Source: Chloroflexota bacterium
Lineage (GTDB): Bacteria; Chloroflexota; Anaerolineae; Anaerolineales; Anaerolineaceae
Direction: 5' to 3'
DNA: 39,240 nt
Assembly (NCBI GenBank): GCA_016838895.1
Contig: JAEKNU010000039.1
Span: forward strand, 1 to 39,240
The notes under the pieces were generated by a model. That model searched no databases. It was given only the letters and a program-made list of their open reading frames with translations, and had not been told where the DNA came from. Shown here piece by piece: positions 33,064 through 39,240 of this stretch. Both the position numbers and the translations under genes were made by a program. Each line of letters starts with the position of its first letter. Positions within the stretch are counted from its first letter, which is position 1.

Positions 33064-33561
33064 CTATGCTGTTTCGCCGGGGAAATGCCCGTGCGCTTTG
33101 ATGTAATCGATCATGCCGCCGGCTTGCGTGACCTGACGCACAAAGTCGGGCAGTTCCGGTAATGCCAATGTTTCATCACCGATTTGCATGGTCTGTGCAT
33201 CCGCATCAAACTGCACTGTATCCCCTTCCTGTAAACGGGAAACAATTTCAGGTGCAACGTACAGGGGAATGCCCAAATTAATCGCATTACGGTAAAAAAT
33301 ACGCGCAAAACTATTCGCGATTATCGCGCCTACCTGACGGCGTTTGAGCGCTTCCACGGCGTATTCACGGGAAGATCCGCAGCCAAAATTATCATCCGCC
33401 ACCAGGATATCACCCGGCAGTAGCTGCTGGTTCAAATCGGGACGCGCTTCAATAAAGGCAGCGTTACCCACATCTTCATTCGGACGCATGTACGGGGCAT
33501 AACGGCCCGGTACAATCTGGTCCGTATCCACATCATTTCCAAATCGCCATATTTTCGCCAT
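33064..33561 (-). CDS. hacB: Homoaconitase small subunit
   Basis: A 165-residue LeuD/HacB-type swivelling subunit. It has the start WRFGNDVDTDQIVPGRYAPY, the substrate loop GRYAPYMRP, and the conserved VADDNFGCGSSREYAVEALKRR. With the large subunit it isomerises homocitrate to homoisocitrate through homoaconitate. A LeuD role in leucine synthesis cannot be excluded on sequence, but gene order (homocitrate synthase, large, small, homoisocitrate dehydrogenase) supports the lysine pathway. It starts 1 nt after the large-subunit gene ends. Confidence 0.85.
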   Translation of the reverse strand: MAKIWRFGNDVDTDQIVPGRYAPYMRPNEDVGNAAFIEARPDLNQQLLPGDILVADDNFGCGSSREYAVEALKRRQVGAIIANSFARIFYRNAINLGIPLYVAPEIVSRLQEGDTVQFDADAQTMQIGDETLALPELPDFVRQVTQAGGMIDYIKAHGHFPGETA

Positions 33562-33562
33562 G

Positions 33563-34813
33563 TTATGCTCCTTGTATTTCTGAAATGCTTTGCGGATCCG
33601 TGATCACGCCGCTTAAGGCGCTGGCGGCTGCCACCGCCGGGGATGCCAGATAAATGAACGAGTCAGGGGAACCCATGCGACCGCGGAAGTTGCGATTTCC
33701 GGTCGAGAGACATACATCACCTGCCCCAAGCGTACCCTGATGACGTCCCATGCAGGCGCCGCAGCCGGGGGTTGTGATCACCGCGCCGGCATCCATCAGG
33801 ATCTGCAGGGTATCATCCTGCATGGCGCGCATCATTTCCTGGTTGGATGCTGGCGTGACAATAAAACGGACATCCTCTGAAACGCGCTGACCGCTCAGGA
33901 TATCTGCGGCGGTGCGCATGTCTTCGTAACGTCCATTGGTGCAGGTACCCAGAAAGACCACGTCCACTTTGGTGCCCATCAGCGATTCAGCCCCTTGCAC
34001 ACGGTCCACGGAATGCGGCAAAGCCACCTGAGGGGTCAAATTATTCAGGTTAATTTCAATTGTCTGTGCATATACAGCATCTTCATCAACGGTCAGCCAA
34101 TTCGGGATTTCAAAGCGTTCGGGAAGCATATCATTAGGCGGGAAAATACCCGCTTTGGCGCCCAACTCCACCGCCATACCACTCAGGGTCTGGCGGTCAG
34201 GCAAGGGCAGCCAATCCAGGCCGTGATATTCCAGGGCCATATACGTTGCACCGGCAATGGTCAGTTTTTTCTCCAGCGCCAGGGCCAAATCTTTGGCACC
34301 TACACCGGGCTGGAAGCGTCCGCTGACCTGTACGCGAATCGTCTCGGGAACGCGCAGCCAGGTTTTACCGGTTGCCCAGATCAGGGAGATATCCGTGGAG
34401 CCCATGCCAGAGCCAAAAGCGCCCACCGAGCCGTAACTGGTGGAGTGCGAATCGGCACCCAGCACGATCATGCCAGGCTGGGCGATGCCCTCTTCCACCA
34501 ATACCTGGTGGCAGATACCGCGCCCGATATCAAAGAGGCGAATGCCTTGTTCACGGGCAAACACACGCGTCTGATTCTGTTTTTCAGCCGTCCCCACTGT
34601 GGACGCCGGGGCGACGTGGTCCATAACAATCACCAATTGATCCGGGTCATGCACGTTGGCTTTTTCCAAATCCTGCTGCAATAAATCGATAATGCTGGGA
34701 GTCAATGAGTCGTGGCTCATGACCACGTCCGGCGCTACAATCACCAGTTCGCCAGGCTGTACAACTCGTCCCACATTGTGGGAGAAGATTTTTTCAGTCA
34801 GTGTCTGTGCCAT
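33563..34813 (-). CDS. hacA: Homoaconitase large subunit
   Basis: A 416-residue aconitase-superfamily catalytic subunit. It carries the 4Fe-4S ligands in FLGTCTNGRYEDM and in TTPGCGACMGRHQG, plus VLGADSHSTSYGSVGAFGSGMGSTD. The length matches the LeuC2/HacA group of two-subunit enzymes rather than the longer LeuC1. Its ATG overlaps the homocitrate synthase stop by one base (TAATG), so translation is coupled. The specificity for homocitrate is inferred from the operon. Confidence 0.88.
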   Translation of the reverse strand: MAQTLTEKIFSHNVGRVVQPGELVIVAPDVVMSHDSLTPSIIDLLQQDLEKANVHDPDQLVIVMDHVAPASTVGTAEKQNQTRVFAREQGIRLFDIGRGICHQVLVEEGIAQPGMIVLGADSHSTSYGSVGAFGSGMGSTDISLIWATGKTWLRVPETIRVQVSGRFQPGVGAKDLALALEKKLTIAGATYMALEYHGLDWLPLPDRQTLSGMAVELGAKAGIFPPNDMLPERFEIPNWLTVDEDAVYAQTIEINLNNLTPQVALPHSVDRVQGAESLMGTKVDVVFLGTCTNGRYEDMRTAADILSGQRVSEDVRFIVTPASNQEMMRAMQDDTLQILMDAGAVITTPGCGACMGRHQGTLGAGDVCLSTGNRNFRGRMGSPDSFIYLASPAVAAASALSGVITDPQSISEIQGA

Positions 34814-35988
34814 TATGCCTCCTGCTCTGCCGTTTGCTGCGTAACGACATCATTGCCATTTTTCCCATTATGGGCATTCAATAATAAAGTATCCACCACA
34901 TCCAGGGTCAGCATGGCTTCGTCGGATAATTGTTTGATCTGGTGGGTAATATGTTTGATTTCCTCATCGCTCAGGGTAAGGTTCAACTGCTCGGCGCGAT
35001 CTTTGACCGCATTCCAACCGGTTAGGCGATGCGCAATATGGATGTAACGCGTCAGGCCGAAATCTTCCGGTTTCAAAATCTCATAAGTGGAAGGGTTATT
35101 CAAAACCGCTTTGGCATGAATACCTGCTTTATGGGTGAAAGCCGAGAATCCGGTGATGTAGTTATTAAATGGAATATCAACACCCACCATACGTGCTACG
35201 GTTTTATCTAGTTTGATCAGCAGCGGCAAATTGTATTTGGCCACATATTGCGCATCTTCGGCATACAGACGTGCCACCAACCCACCTAATGCAGTAATGC
35301 CATTACGTTCTCCGATACCCAGAACACTGGTATCCACGTGTGTGGCGCCGGCTTCCAATGCAGCAAAGGCATTGGCGATCGCACAACCGGTGTCGTTGTG
35401 ACCGTGAAATTCAATATCCGTATCCACCCGCTGGCGCAAATTGCTGACCAGCTCATAAATCTGTCGCGGATTGCCAATACCGACCGTATCAGCAATGCCC
35501 ACCCGATCAATGCCCTGTGCATTGACTGCCTCATACAAGCGGAAAATATCTTCCGGGTCACTGCGCAGGCTGTCCTCGGTGCTGAAACGCGTTTCCACAT
35601 TTTGATCTTTCAAGTATTCAAACACATCTCTGGAAAGATCAATGATTTCATCAATACTTTTGCCGTGGCTGAAATCCCGTAAATAGGAGGACGTACCAAT
35701 CACCACATCCACGCCGTCCACACCACATTCCACAGCCACTTTTGCATCTTCCAGATTGCAGCGCACATGCGTCAGAACTTTGGCATTCAAACCCATCGCG
35801 GCAATCATCTCACAGTCTTTGCGCGATTGCGGGGATGCCAGCGGACTGGTCACTTCAATATATTCCACCCCAAAATCATCCAGCATTTGCGCGATCTGGA
35901 TTTTTTGGGTCGGGCTGAAAAAGGCGTTCACAAATTGTTCGCCTTCCCGCAGGGTGGATTCAATAATCGAGAATTGATCTAAACTCAT
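34813..35988 (-). CDS. hcs: Homocitrate synthase
   Basis: A 391-residue DRE-TIM metallolyase that condenses acetyl-CoA with 2-oxoglutarate. [12 protein letters not shown] opens the barrel, [23 protein letters not shown] provides the metal-binding HxH region, and [31 protein letters not shown] matches the Thermus enzyme closely. The alternative isopropylmalate synthase usually has a regulatory LeuA dimer domain, which is absent here. It starts 12 nt after lysX and is the committed step of the AAA pathway. As with other homocitrate synthases, lysine may inhibit it directly. Confidence 0.9.
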   Translation of the reverse strand: MSLDQFSIIESTLREGEQFVNAFFSPTQKIQIAQMLDDFGVEYIEVTSPLASPQSRKDCEMIAAMGLNAKVLTHVRCNLEDAKVAVECGVDGVDVVIGTSSYLRDFSHGKSIDEIIDLSRDVFEYLKDQNVETRFSTEDSLRSDPEDIFRLYEAVNAQGIDRVGIADTVGIGNPRQIYELVSNLRQRVDTDIEFHGHNDTGCAIANAFAALEAGATHVDTSVLGIGERNGITALGGLVARLYAEDAQYVAKYNLPLLIKLDKTVARMVGVDIPFNNYITGFSAFTHKAGIHAKAVLNNPSTYEILKPEDFGLTRYIHIAHRLTGWNAVKDRAEQLNLTLSDEEIKHITHQIKQLSDEAMLTLDVVDTLLLNAHNGKNGNDVVTQQTAEQEA

Positions 35989-36000
35989 CAGATTCCTTCC

Positions 36001-36864
36001 TTACAGAACCGCCTTCGGTTCCATCACGGTTTGCATAACATAATCCACCATGCGTGCAGGGATATTCACGCCGGTGGGTTCAATACTATTTTTAAATTCC
36101 ATGGTGTAATTGACTTCATTGACCAACAAATCACCTTCCATTGTTTCAAATAAATCAATCGCCAAAATGCCGCCGCCTACTGCGCGAGCTGCCGCCAGAC
36201 ACATTTCATTGACTTCCGGGGTGACCGGGTAATTTTCAGCGGTACCGCCTTTGGCCGTGTTGGTGATCCAATGCTCTGATGAGCGAGTTATGGCCGCGAT
36301 GGTTTCATCCCCTACGACAAAGGCGCGGATGTCACGGCCAGGTTTTTGTATATATTCCTGTATATAAAAAATGGAGTGCTGGTAGGTACCCAAAGTTGTT
36401 TTATGCTCCAGTACGGCTTCAGCGGCCTCGCGATCATTGATTTTTGCCAGTAAGCGCCCCCATGAACCGACTGCCGGTTTCAAAACCACCGGATAGCCCA
36501 TCTGGTCAATGGCCTGCAATGCCGATTCGGCGGTGAATGCCACACTGACCCGTGGGGTTGGTATACCTGCATTTTCCAAGGCTTGGCTGGTTTTAATTTT
36601 GTCACCACAGATCACTGCTGTTGCCGCGGTATTGACCGTGTTGATGCCCCAGGCATTGAGGATATCCAGAATGGTCAGTGCCTGTGAGTGGCTGACACAG
36701 CGCTCAACGACCACGTCAAACTGATCCCAATAGGAGCGGTCGTTCAATTCAAAAATGGCTGTGCGCGGATCAATTTGAACCACGTCCAGGTTTCGTTCTC
36801 GCATAATTTCGAGTAATAATTTTTCTTCTCTTCGTACAACTGAGCATAAAAATCCGATTCGCAT
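36001..36864 (-). CDS. lysX: Alpha-aminoadipate-LysW ligase LysX
   Basis: A 287-residue ATP-grasp ligase that joins alpha-aminoadipate to the C-terminal Glu of the carrier protein LysW. I start at the ATG at 36864 ([15 protein letters not shown]) because GGAG lies 6 nt before it. The open frame runs 49 codons further up, through the terminator and a palindrome, which is not coding. Matches to Thermus LysX are strong: [65 protein letters not shown] and [21 protein letters not shown]. LysW, lysZ, lysY, lysJ and lysK are not in the window, so the second half of the pathway must be elsewhere. It is the first structural gene after the attenuator leader. Confidence 0.9.
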   Translation of the reverse strand: MRIGFLCSVVRREEKLLLEIMRERNLDVVQIDPRTAIFELNDRSYWDQFDVVVERCVSHSQALTILDILNAWGINTVNTAATAVICGDKIKTSQALENAGIPTPRVSVAFTAESALQAIDQMGYPVVLKPAVGSWGRLLAKINDREAAEAVLEHKTTLGTYQHSIFYIQEYIQKPGRDIRAFVVGDETIAAITRSSEHWITNTAKGGTAENYPVTPEVNEMCLAAARAVGGGILAIDLFETMEGDLLVNEVNYTMEFKNSIEPTGVNIPARMVDYVMQTVMEPKAVL

Positions 36865-36892
36865 TGTATTCTCCATTTTTTCTATTGATACG

Positions 36893-36909
36893 GGCGAATG
36901 GCATTCGCC
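36893..36909. repeat. GGCGAATG palindromic element
   Basis: GGCGAATGGCATTCGCC is a 17-bp palindrome between the second attenuator and lysX. It looks like another of the small dispersed palindromes. Confidence 0.5.
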
Positions 36910-36971
36910 TGGCGTCTTAATCAATTCCGTTTTCTTTCTGCGCACCTCGATTCCACTCGGCGAGCAGAAAG

Positions 36972-37006
36972 AAAAACGGGTTTGCCGTTTTACCTGGCAA
37001 ACCCGT
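36972..37006 (-). terminator. Attenuator terminator 2 (proximal to lysX)
   Basis: On the minus strand ACGGGTTTGCC and GGCAAACCCGT form a perfect 11-bp stem with a 13-nt loop, followed by TTTTTC. It lies inside the lysX leader, 22 nt past the stop of the Lys-rich ORF. Nine bases of its 5' arm (CGGGTTTGC, 36997-37005) can pair instead with GCAAATCTG (37050-37058) inside that ORF, which gives a candidate antiterminator. Confidence 0.8.
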
Positions 37007-37028
37007 TCCATGTTGACAAATTACTATT

Positions 37029-37112
37029 TCAACAAACAACAAGAAAGACCAGATTTGCATCCGGCTTGTTCTTCTTATCCTTCTTGCTTGTTAAATTCAT
37101 TTCAAAAATCAT
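37029..37112 (-). CDS. Lysine-rich leader peptide 2
   Basis: A 27-codon ORF with AAGGTG 6 nt before its ATG; an ATG two codons earlier is possible. Its middle holds KKDKKNK, five AAG lysine codons out of seven, and it ends in a hydrophobic tail and TGA. Terminator 2 starts 22 nt later. The arrangement is that of a classical attenuator: a ribosome stalled at the Lys codons would leave GCAAATCTG free to pair with the terminator arm and let transcription run into lysX. The role is inferred from position and composition; the peptide itself need have no function. Confidence 0.65.
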   Translation of the reverse strand: MIFEMNLTSKKDKKNKPDANLVFLVVC

Positions 37113-37126
37113 CTTCATCACCTTAC

Positions 37127-37152
37127 AAAAAAAAATCCACCCGACCGGGTGG
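37127..37152 (-). terminator. Attenuator terminator 1 (distal)
   Basis: On the minus strand CCACCCG and CGGGTGG form a tight 7-bp GC stem followed by A and nine T residues. It lies 41 nt past the stop of leader ORF 1 and just before the ribosome-binding site of leader ORF 2. Confidence 0.8.
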
Positions 37153-37193
37153 CTCACGTCAATTTTGAACTGCGCAAAGCATCCTGATCCAAC

Positions 37194-37247
37194 TTAGGAA
37201 CGGCTCACCTTGCGCTTCTTGCTTTCAAGTACTTGTTGTCTAATCAT
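37194..37247 (-). CDS. Lysine-rich leader peptide 1, probably leaderless
   Basis: A 17-residue ORF (MIRQQVLESKKRKVSRS) whose ATG lies 7 nt past a consensus -10 box, so the transcript probably begins at or one base before the A of the ATG. Its Lys/Arg block KKRK lies on DNA whose RNA (GCGCAAGG, 37208-37215) can pair with CUUUGCGC (37172-37179) upstream of terminator 1. This is the 1:2 stem expected in an attenuator. I could not find a convincing antiterminator for this copy. Confidence 0.5.
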   Translation of the reverse strand: MIRQQVLESKKRKVSRS

Positions 37248-37254
37248 GTTAGCC

Positions 37255-37283
37255 ATTATACGGAAAGGTTGGGGAACTGTCAA
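37255..37283 (-). promoter_or_regulatory. Consensus sigma-70 promoter of the lysine operon
   Basis: On the minus strand TTGACA (37283-37278), a 17-nt spacer and TATAAT (37260-37255) are a perfect match to the consensus. The predicted start is at 37247-37248, giving a leader of about 380 nt before lysX. Confidence 0.85.
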
Positions 37284-37450
37284 TGGTATTTTGGGAATTC
37301 ATCGGATTCATGTTCCATAAACATGGCATCTGCACTCTTTCCCCAAAAATAGGGTAATCATTACATTCAAGAGATAGTCCCCTTGTGAAAAGAAATTCAA
37401 CCGTGCCAATCCCAGAAAACTTATGTAATAACATTGTAGTGTCTGAATAT

Positions 37451-37494
37451 TTTGTAAATTACTACTTTACAAATATATATTATTTTTGTAAAAT
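37451..37494 (+). promoter_or_regulatory. Promoter with TTTGTAAA operator-like repeats
   Basis: TTTACA (37466-37471), 17 nt and TAAAAT (37489-37494) form a good promoter whose start site falls on the ATG at 37501. TTTGTAAA (37451-37458) and TTTACAAA (37466-37473) are inverted copies, and a third TTTGTAAA (37485-37492) overlaps the -10. The arrangement suggests a repressor site. Confidence 0.55.
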
Positions 37495-37500
37495 AGATAT

Positions 37501-38694
37501 ATGACAATCATCAATAGAACCATTTTCTCTCAATTAATCAATGCCCTTTCGGATCAGAGGGTTATTGTCATCACGGGCATGCGGCGTGTCGGGAAAACGA
37601 CCACCCTGCATTGGCTGCTGGATCAAATTCCTTCCACCAATAAAATCTTTCTGGATCTGGAACGGCTTGACCATCGCCAGATCTTTCAAGAATCCAATTA
37701 CGATATTGTGCTTAATTATTTCAGAAATCTGGGAATGGACCCACAAAAACCTTTAACCGTTGCACTGGACGAAATCCAATATGCCCCCAACCTTCCCAGT
37801 GTTGTAAAATATCTCTATGATCATTATGGTATCAAATTCCTCTTATCCGGCTCAAGTTCTTTTTATTTAAAAAACTTCTTTTCTGAATCCATGGCAGGCC
37901 GGAAAATTGTATATGAGATGTTCCCTCTTGGTTTTGGGGAATTTCTGGATTTCAAAGGCGTTCCATATCACCGAAGATCAAATCTACAAGATATGCTTTT
38001 TGATCCATATGAATTTGAACGCCTCAAGCGTTATTATGATGAATATGTCACTTATGGGGGTTTACCAAATATTGTTCTGGAATCAGATTTGAATAAAAAG
38101 AGGGAAATTCTGCAAGATATATATTCCTCCTACATTAATATTGATGTAAAAAGTATGGCAGATTTCAGGAAGATCGGAGAACTGCAACAATTACTAAAAG
38201 CATTAGCAATCCGAATTGGCAATAAAGTGAATTTTACGAAACTATCCCTGATTATCGGAATCTCCCGCCCAACATTATATGAATATCTTGAATTCCTTGA
38301 TAAAACATACATCATTCATTTACTACCTGCCTATGCTGGCCATGACAAATCTTTGGCTCTTGGAAAGAAACTTTATTTTCGAGACAATGGTATTGCCAGT
38401 TTATTAGCCCATCCAGGAGATGGTGCCTTGTTTGAAAATGCACTATTCAACCAGTTATGGGCTTACGGGAGTTTATCCTATTTATCCAAAGGGAATGATT
38501 ACGAGTTGGATTTCATACTGACGGAATCACAGAACGAACCAGTTGGAGTAGAAGCAAAAATACATCCGGTGATAAAAGATCACAATCGCTTAAAACGAAT
38601 CGCACAAAAAAATGATATTAACAATTTCTGGCTGGCTGGCCGTTACCCAACACCGGATTTTGACCATTTTATTTGGGGTGGGTTAATTTTCTAA
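37501..38694 (+). CDS. AAA_14/DUF4143 ATPase
   Basis: A 397-residue P-loop ATPase of the AAA_14 type with a C-terminal DUF4143 domain. It has Walker A GMRRVGKTT (26-34), Walker B LTVALDEIQ with D90-E91, sensor-like FLLSGSSSFYL, a winged-helix-like middle (ISRPTLYEYLEFLDKTYII) and the DUF4143 end with RDNGIASLL and ELDFIL...GVEAK, which resembles a nuclease-like fold. The role is unknown; the family is widely scattered and often strain-specific. It has no Shine-Dalgarno and appears leaderless. AT-rich upstream DNA suggests acquired DNA. It has no obvious partner gene. Confidence 0.9.
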   Translation: MTIINRTIFSQLINALSDQRVIVITGMRRVGKTTTLHWLLDQIPSTNKIFLDLERLDHRQIFQESNYDIVLNYFRNLGMDPQKPLTVALDEIQYAPNLPSVVKYLYDHYGIKFLLSGSSSFYLKNFFSESMAGRKIVYEMFPLGFGEFLDFKGVPYHRRSNLQDMLFDPYEFERLKRYYDEYVTYGGLPNIVLESDLNKKREILQDIYSSYINIDVKSMADFRKIGELQQLLKALAIRIGNKVNFTKLSLIIGISRPTLYEYLEFLDKTYIIHLLPAYAGHDKSLALGKKLYFRDNGIASLLAHPGDGALFENALFNQLWAYGSLSYLSKGNDYELDFILTESQNEPVGVEAKIHPVIKDHNRLKRIAQKNDINNFWLAGRYPTPDFDHFIWGGLIF

Positions 38695-38994
38695 TTCAAC
38701 CAATTTGGAATCAAAAGAATCAAGATGAGGTGAAGCTATACCCTTGACCATACCCTTGCGAAAAAAATCTAATCAATATTTGTGCATCAATTCACACTAT
38801 AGACCGATCTATCAACCAGATCATACTCGGTTGATATACATTTTATCCTATTGAACGCCGAGGAAGAAAGACAATATATGATAAAATAATCAGAACCTGA
38901 CCGAAAAATAAAGTGGGATAAATAACCTCATCAGGGATACGGTCCGGATTTTATAGATACCAATCACTGAGCATTGCGAGGGAGTTAACAAAAT
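38695..38994. other. 300-bp intergenic gap without a recognised gene
   Basis: AT-rich DNA. I see no ORF of note, no strong hairpin and no repeat shared with the rest of the window. GAGGGAG at 38979-38985 is the ribosome-binding site of the next ORF. Confidence 0.6.
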
Positions 38995-39237
38995 ATGAGT
39001 TGGTTTTCACGCTTCATTAAAAAAATTGACATGGCTACCTGGATAGCTATCATATTCCTTCTCAGTTTATTGGTTTTGGGTTTTGTAATTCATTCAGACT
39101 ACGGCATTAGTTGGGATGAACGTGCTCAAGTGGATACTGGCCGACTGAATTATAGATACATTGGGGAATGTCAGAAATTGTGTGTAAATGGTATTGAAAA
39201 CTCATTGAGGCCAACGATCCTCAAAACGAATAGCTAA
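38995..39237 (+). CDS. N-terminal part of a membrane protein, possibly truncated
   Basis: An 80-codon ORF with a good ribosome-binding site (GAGGGAG). A transmembrane helix (about 14-33) is followed by SDYGISWDERAQVDTG. 'DYGISWDE' just after the first helix is typical of large multi-helix glycosyltransferase-like (PMT/GT39-type) membrane proteins in this phylum. After residue about 55 the sequence no longer looks like that family (GECQKLCVNGIEN), and it stops at 39235-39237, only 3 nt before the window ends. A frameshift or insertion is likely, but the continuation is outside the window. It could also be an intact small protein. Confidence 0.5.
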   Translation: MSWFSRFIKKIDMATWIAIIFLLSLLVLGFVIHSDYGISWDERAQVDTGRLNYRYIGECQKLCVNGIENSLRPTILKTNS

Positions 39238-39240
39238 TTG

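Noticed and set aside
32063..35988. Leucine biosynthesis operon (leuA-leuC-leuD-leuB)
   Set aside because: The synthase lacks the LeuA regulatory domain and matches Thermus homocitrate synthase. The dehydrogenase has the homoisocitrate-type loop. lysX heads the operon and the leader peptides are lysine-rich.
36865..37011. 49-codon N-terminal extension of lysX
   Set aside because: It would translate the attenuator terminator and a palindrome. The ATG at 36864 has a proper ribosome-binding site and matches the known LysX start.
37249..37434. 61-codon minus-strand ORF upstream of the lysine leader
   Set aside because: It overlaps the consensus lysine-operon promoter, has no ribosome-binding site and no recognisable family.
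1..39240. CRISPR array, tRNA, rRNA, transposase or phage genes
   Set aside because: I looked for regularly spaced repeats, cloverleaf-like segments and the common transposase or phage motifs and found none. Intergenic repeats here are isolated palindromes.

Overview
The window looks like chromosome of an anaerobic member of the Chloroflexota, most likely class Anaerolineae. This is inference. It rests on the Thermus-type alpha-aminoadipate (AAA/LysW) lysine genes, a corrinoid methyl-transfer cluster typical of anaerobes, an ABC-exporter glycan locus, and many small palindromic intergenic repeats of a kind I associate with Anaerolineae. I see no rRNA, tRNA, CRISPR array, phage gene or transposase.

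Layout. 98-2971: a 7TM-PAS-PAS-GGDEF-EAL c-di-GMP protein, followed by a frameshifted antitoxin relic (3024-3253) and repeats. 3747-8328: a cytoplasmic glycoside module with an MFS sugar transporter translationally coupled to a GH127 beta-L-arabinofuranosidase, then a GH5-like hydrolase. 8488-10008: a CrtI-like flavin oxidoreductase. 10331-12459 (minus): an Fe-S pair, a Mrp ATPase fused to an IscU-type scaffold and a two-CDGSH protein. 12737-12960 (minus): a candidate structured RNA ending in an intrinsic terminator.

13041-20116: a corrinoid methyl-transfer regulon. It has a corrinoid protein, an ASKHA/2Fe-2S reductive activator, a DUF1638 protein, a homocysteine-methyltransferase-like protein, a LacI-family regulator, and a URO-D (MtaA-like) methyltransferase with a C-terminal thioredoxin-like domain. 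Three near-identical palindromes (TGACAACGTTGTCA type) sit in the three control regions, so one LacI-type protein probably controls all the units.

20161-30201: a surface-glycan locus. On the minus strand the order is Wzm-Wzt, methyltransferase fused to pyruvyltransferase, DUF115 protein, radical SAM fused to pyruvyltransferase, and GT4; a second GT4 gene lies on the plus strand. A DUF115 C-terminal relic lies at 30262-30438. 30500-31820: a C39-like papain-fold protein and a lipoprotein, convergent on one terminator.

32063-36864 (minus): lysX, homocitrate synthase, homoaconitase large and small subunits, and homoisocitrate dehydrogenase, in transcription order. Upstream is a leader of about 380 nt. 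It has a consensus promoter (TTGACA-N17-TATAAT) and two short lysine-codon-rich ORFs, each followed by an intrinsic terminator, which reads as tandem leader-peptide attenuation. 37501-38694: an AAA ATPase with DUF4143, apparently leaderless and with a repeated TTTGTAAA operator-like motif. The window ends in a short membrane-protein ORF that may be truncated.
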